Made by a program: the position numbers and the translations under genes. This document shows positions 63,906 to 64,000 of a stretch of 64,000 bases of DNA, piece after piece. How positions within the stretch are numbered: the stretch's first letter is position 1; every line of letters begins with the position of its first letter. The stretch comes from Bacillus sp. ZZV12-4809 (GTDB lineage: Bacteria; Bacillota; Bacilli; Bacillales; Cytobacillaceae): positions 39,979 to 103,978 of the forward strand of contig NZ_VCRN01000015.1 of the NCBI RefSeq assembly GCF_009849585.1, read 5' to 3'. The notes under the pieces were generated by a model. That model searched no databases, was not told the DNA's origin, and was given only the letters and a program-made list of their open reading frames with translations.

Positions 63906-64000
63906 GTGCGCCCGGCATGGGTGGAGTCTATAGGGTGCAAGTCCCGAGCCATGAAGGCAGTAGTAGTGGTTAGCTTAACGCAAGGGTGTCCGTGGTGACA
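63906..64000 (+). mobile_element. Group IIC intron, 5' part (cut by window end)
   Basis: The sequence begins GTGCGCCCGGCATGGGTG and continues with the domain I motifs GGGTGCAAGTCCC, GAAGGCAG, GTTAGCTTAACGC and AAGGGTGTCC, which match from memory the Oceanobacillus iheyensis group IIC intron. It starts one base after a terminator T run, the known target type of class C introns. The reverse transcriptase gene and the 3' end lie outside the window. It is a self-splicing retroelement. Confidence 0.93.

Overview
The window is chromosomal DNA from a low-GC, endospore-forming type Firmicute, most likely a member of the Bacillaceae. Grounds: AGGAGG-type ribosome binding sites, frequent TTG/GTG starts, sigma-A promoters, a perfect CcpA cre box, GlpP antitermination, GlcU/glucose dehydrogenase, a bacillolysin-type protease, and SAM and adenine riboswitches in their Bacillus-like forms. 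The species cannot be fixed from the sequence.

Layout. 1-3.2 kb: end of a carbohydrate ABC importer (two permeases), then an MBL-fold hydrolase, a possible 41-codon ORF and a HAD-IIA phosphatase. 3.5-9.9 kb: a DUF418 membrane protein with no normal start codon, a secreted lamin-tail/FN3 protein, the antiterminator GlpP, and a divergent WYL regulator/SDR pair. 10-12.1 kb: one polypeptide joining an ECF-sigma-like region, a zinc anti-sigma domain, a membrane helix and an extracellular domain. 12.1-17 kb: FCD regulator facing a glcD-like oxidase and a BASS transporter, then glpT behind a cre box and a leader terminator. 17.1-19.6 kb: NAD salvage operon (NrtR-like Nudix regulator, PnuC, NadR). 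19.7-22.8 kb: adenine riboswitch with adenosine deaminase, a GNAT, a SleB-type hydrolase and a GyrI-like gene broken by a stop codon. 22.8-31.1 kb: a degenerate 52-bp tandem repeat followed by a complete Wadjet (JetD-A-B-C) SMC-type plasmid defence operon.

31.3-36.6 kb: SAM riboswitch with a methyltransferase, a PH-domain protein, a MocR regulator, two GNATs and an aminotransferase. 37-44.1 kb: seven-gene minus-strand peptide-type ABC importer operon led by a MarR regulator and ended by an M24-family protein that has lost several metal ligands. 44.4-50.2 kb: small ORFs, GMP reductase, SnoaL-like, SRPBCC and YdeI-like proteins, and an M4 neutral protease. 50.4-53.1 kb: a DUF1538 membrane protein with a tandem P-II protein and a small membrane protein behind a possible attenuator. 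53.1-63.9 kb: VOC protein, SstT, GlcU-Gdh, nucleoside hydrolase, a 41-aa protein, catalase, class I glutaminase-like hydrolase, LysR/malic enzyme and a hypothetical gene. The window ends inside the 5' part of a group IIC intron placed exactly after a terminator.

The best leads are: a GlpP-type leader in front of the lamin-tail protein, matching the one in front of glpT; the Wadjet operon beside the 52-bp repeat array; the DUF1538/tandem P-II/small membrane protein operon; the fused sigma/anti-sigma protein; and the M24 protein lacking metal ligands in the importer operon. All function calls come from reading motifs; no database search was run.
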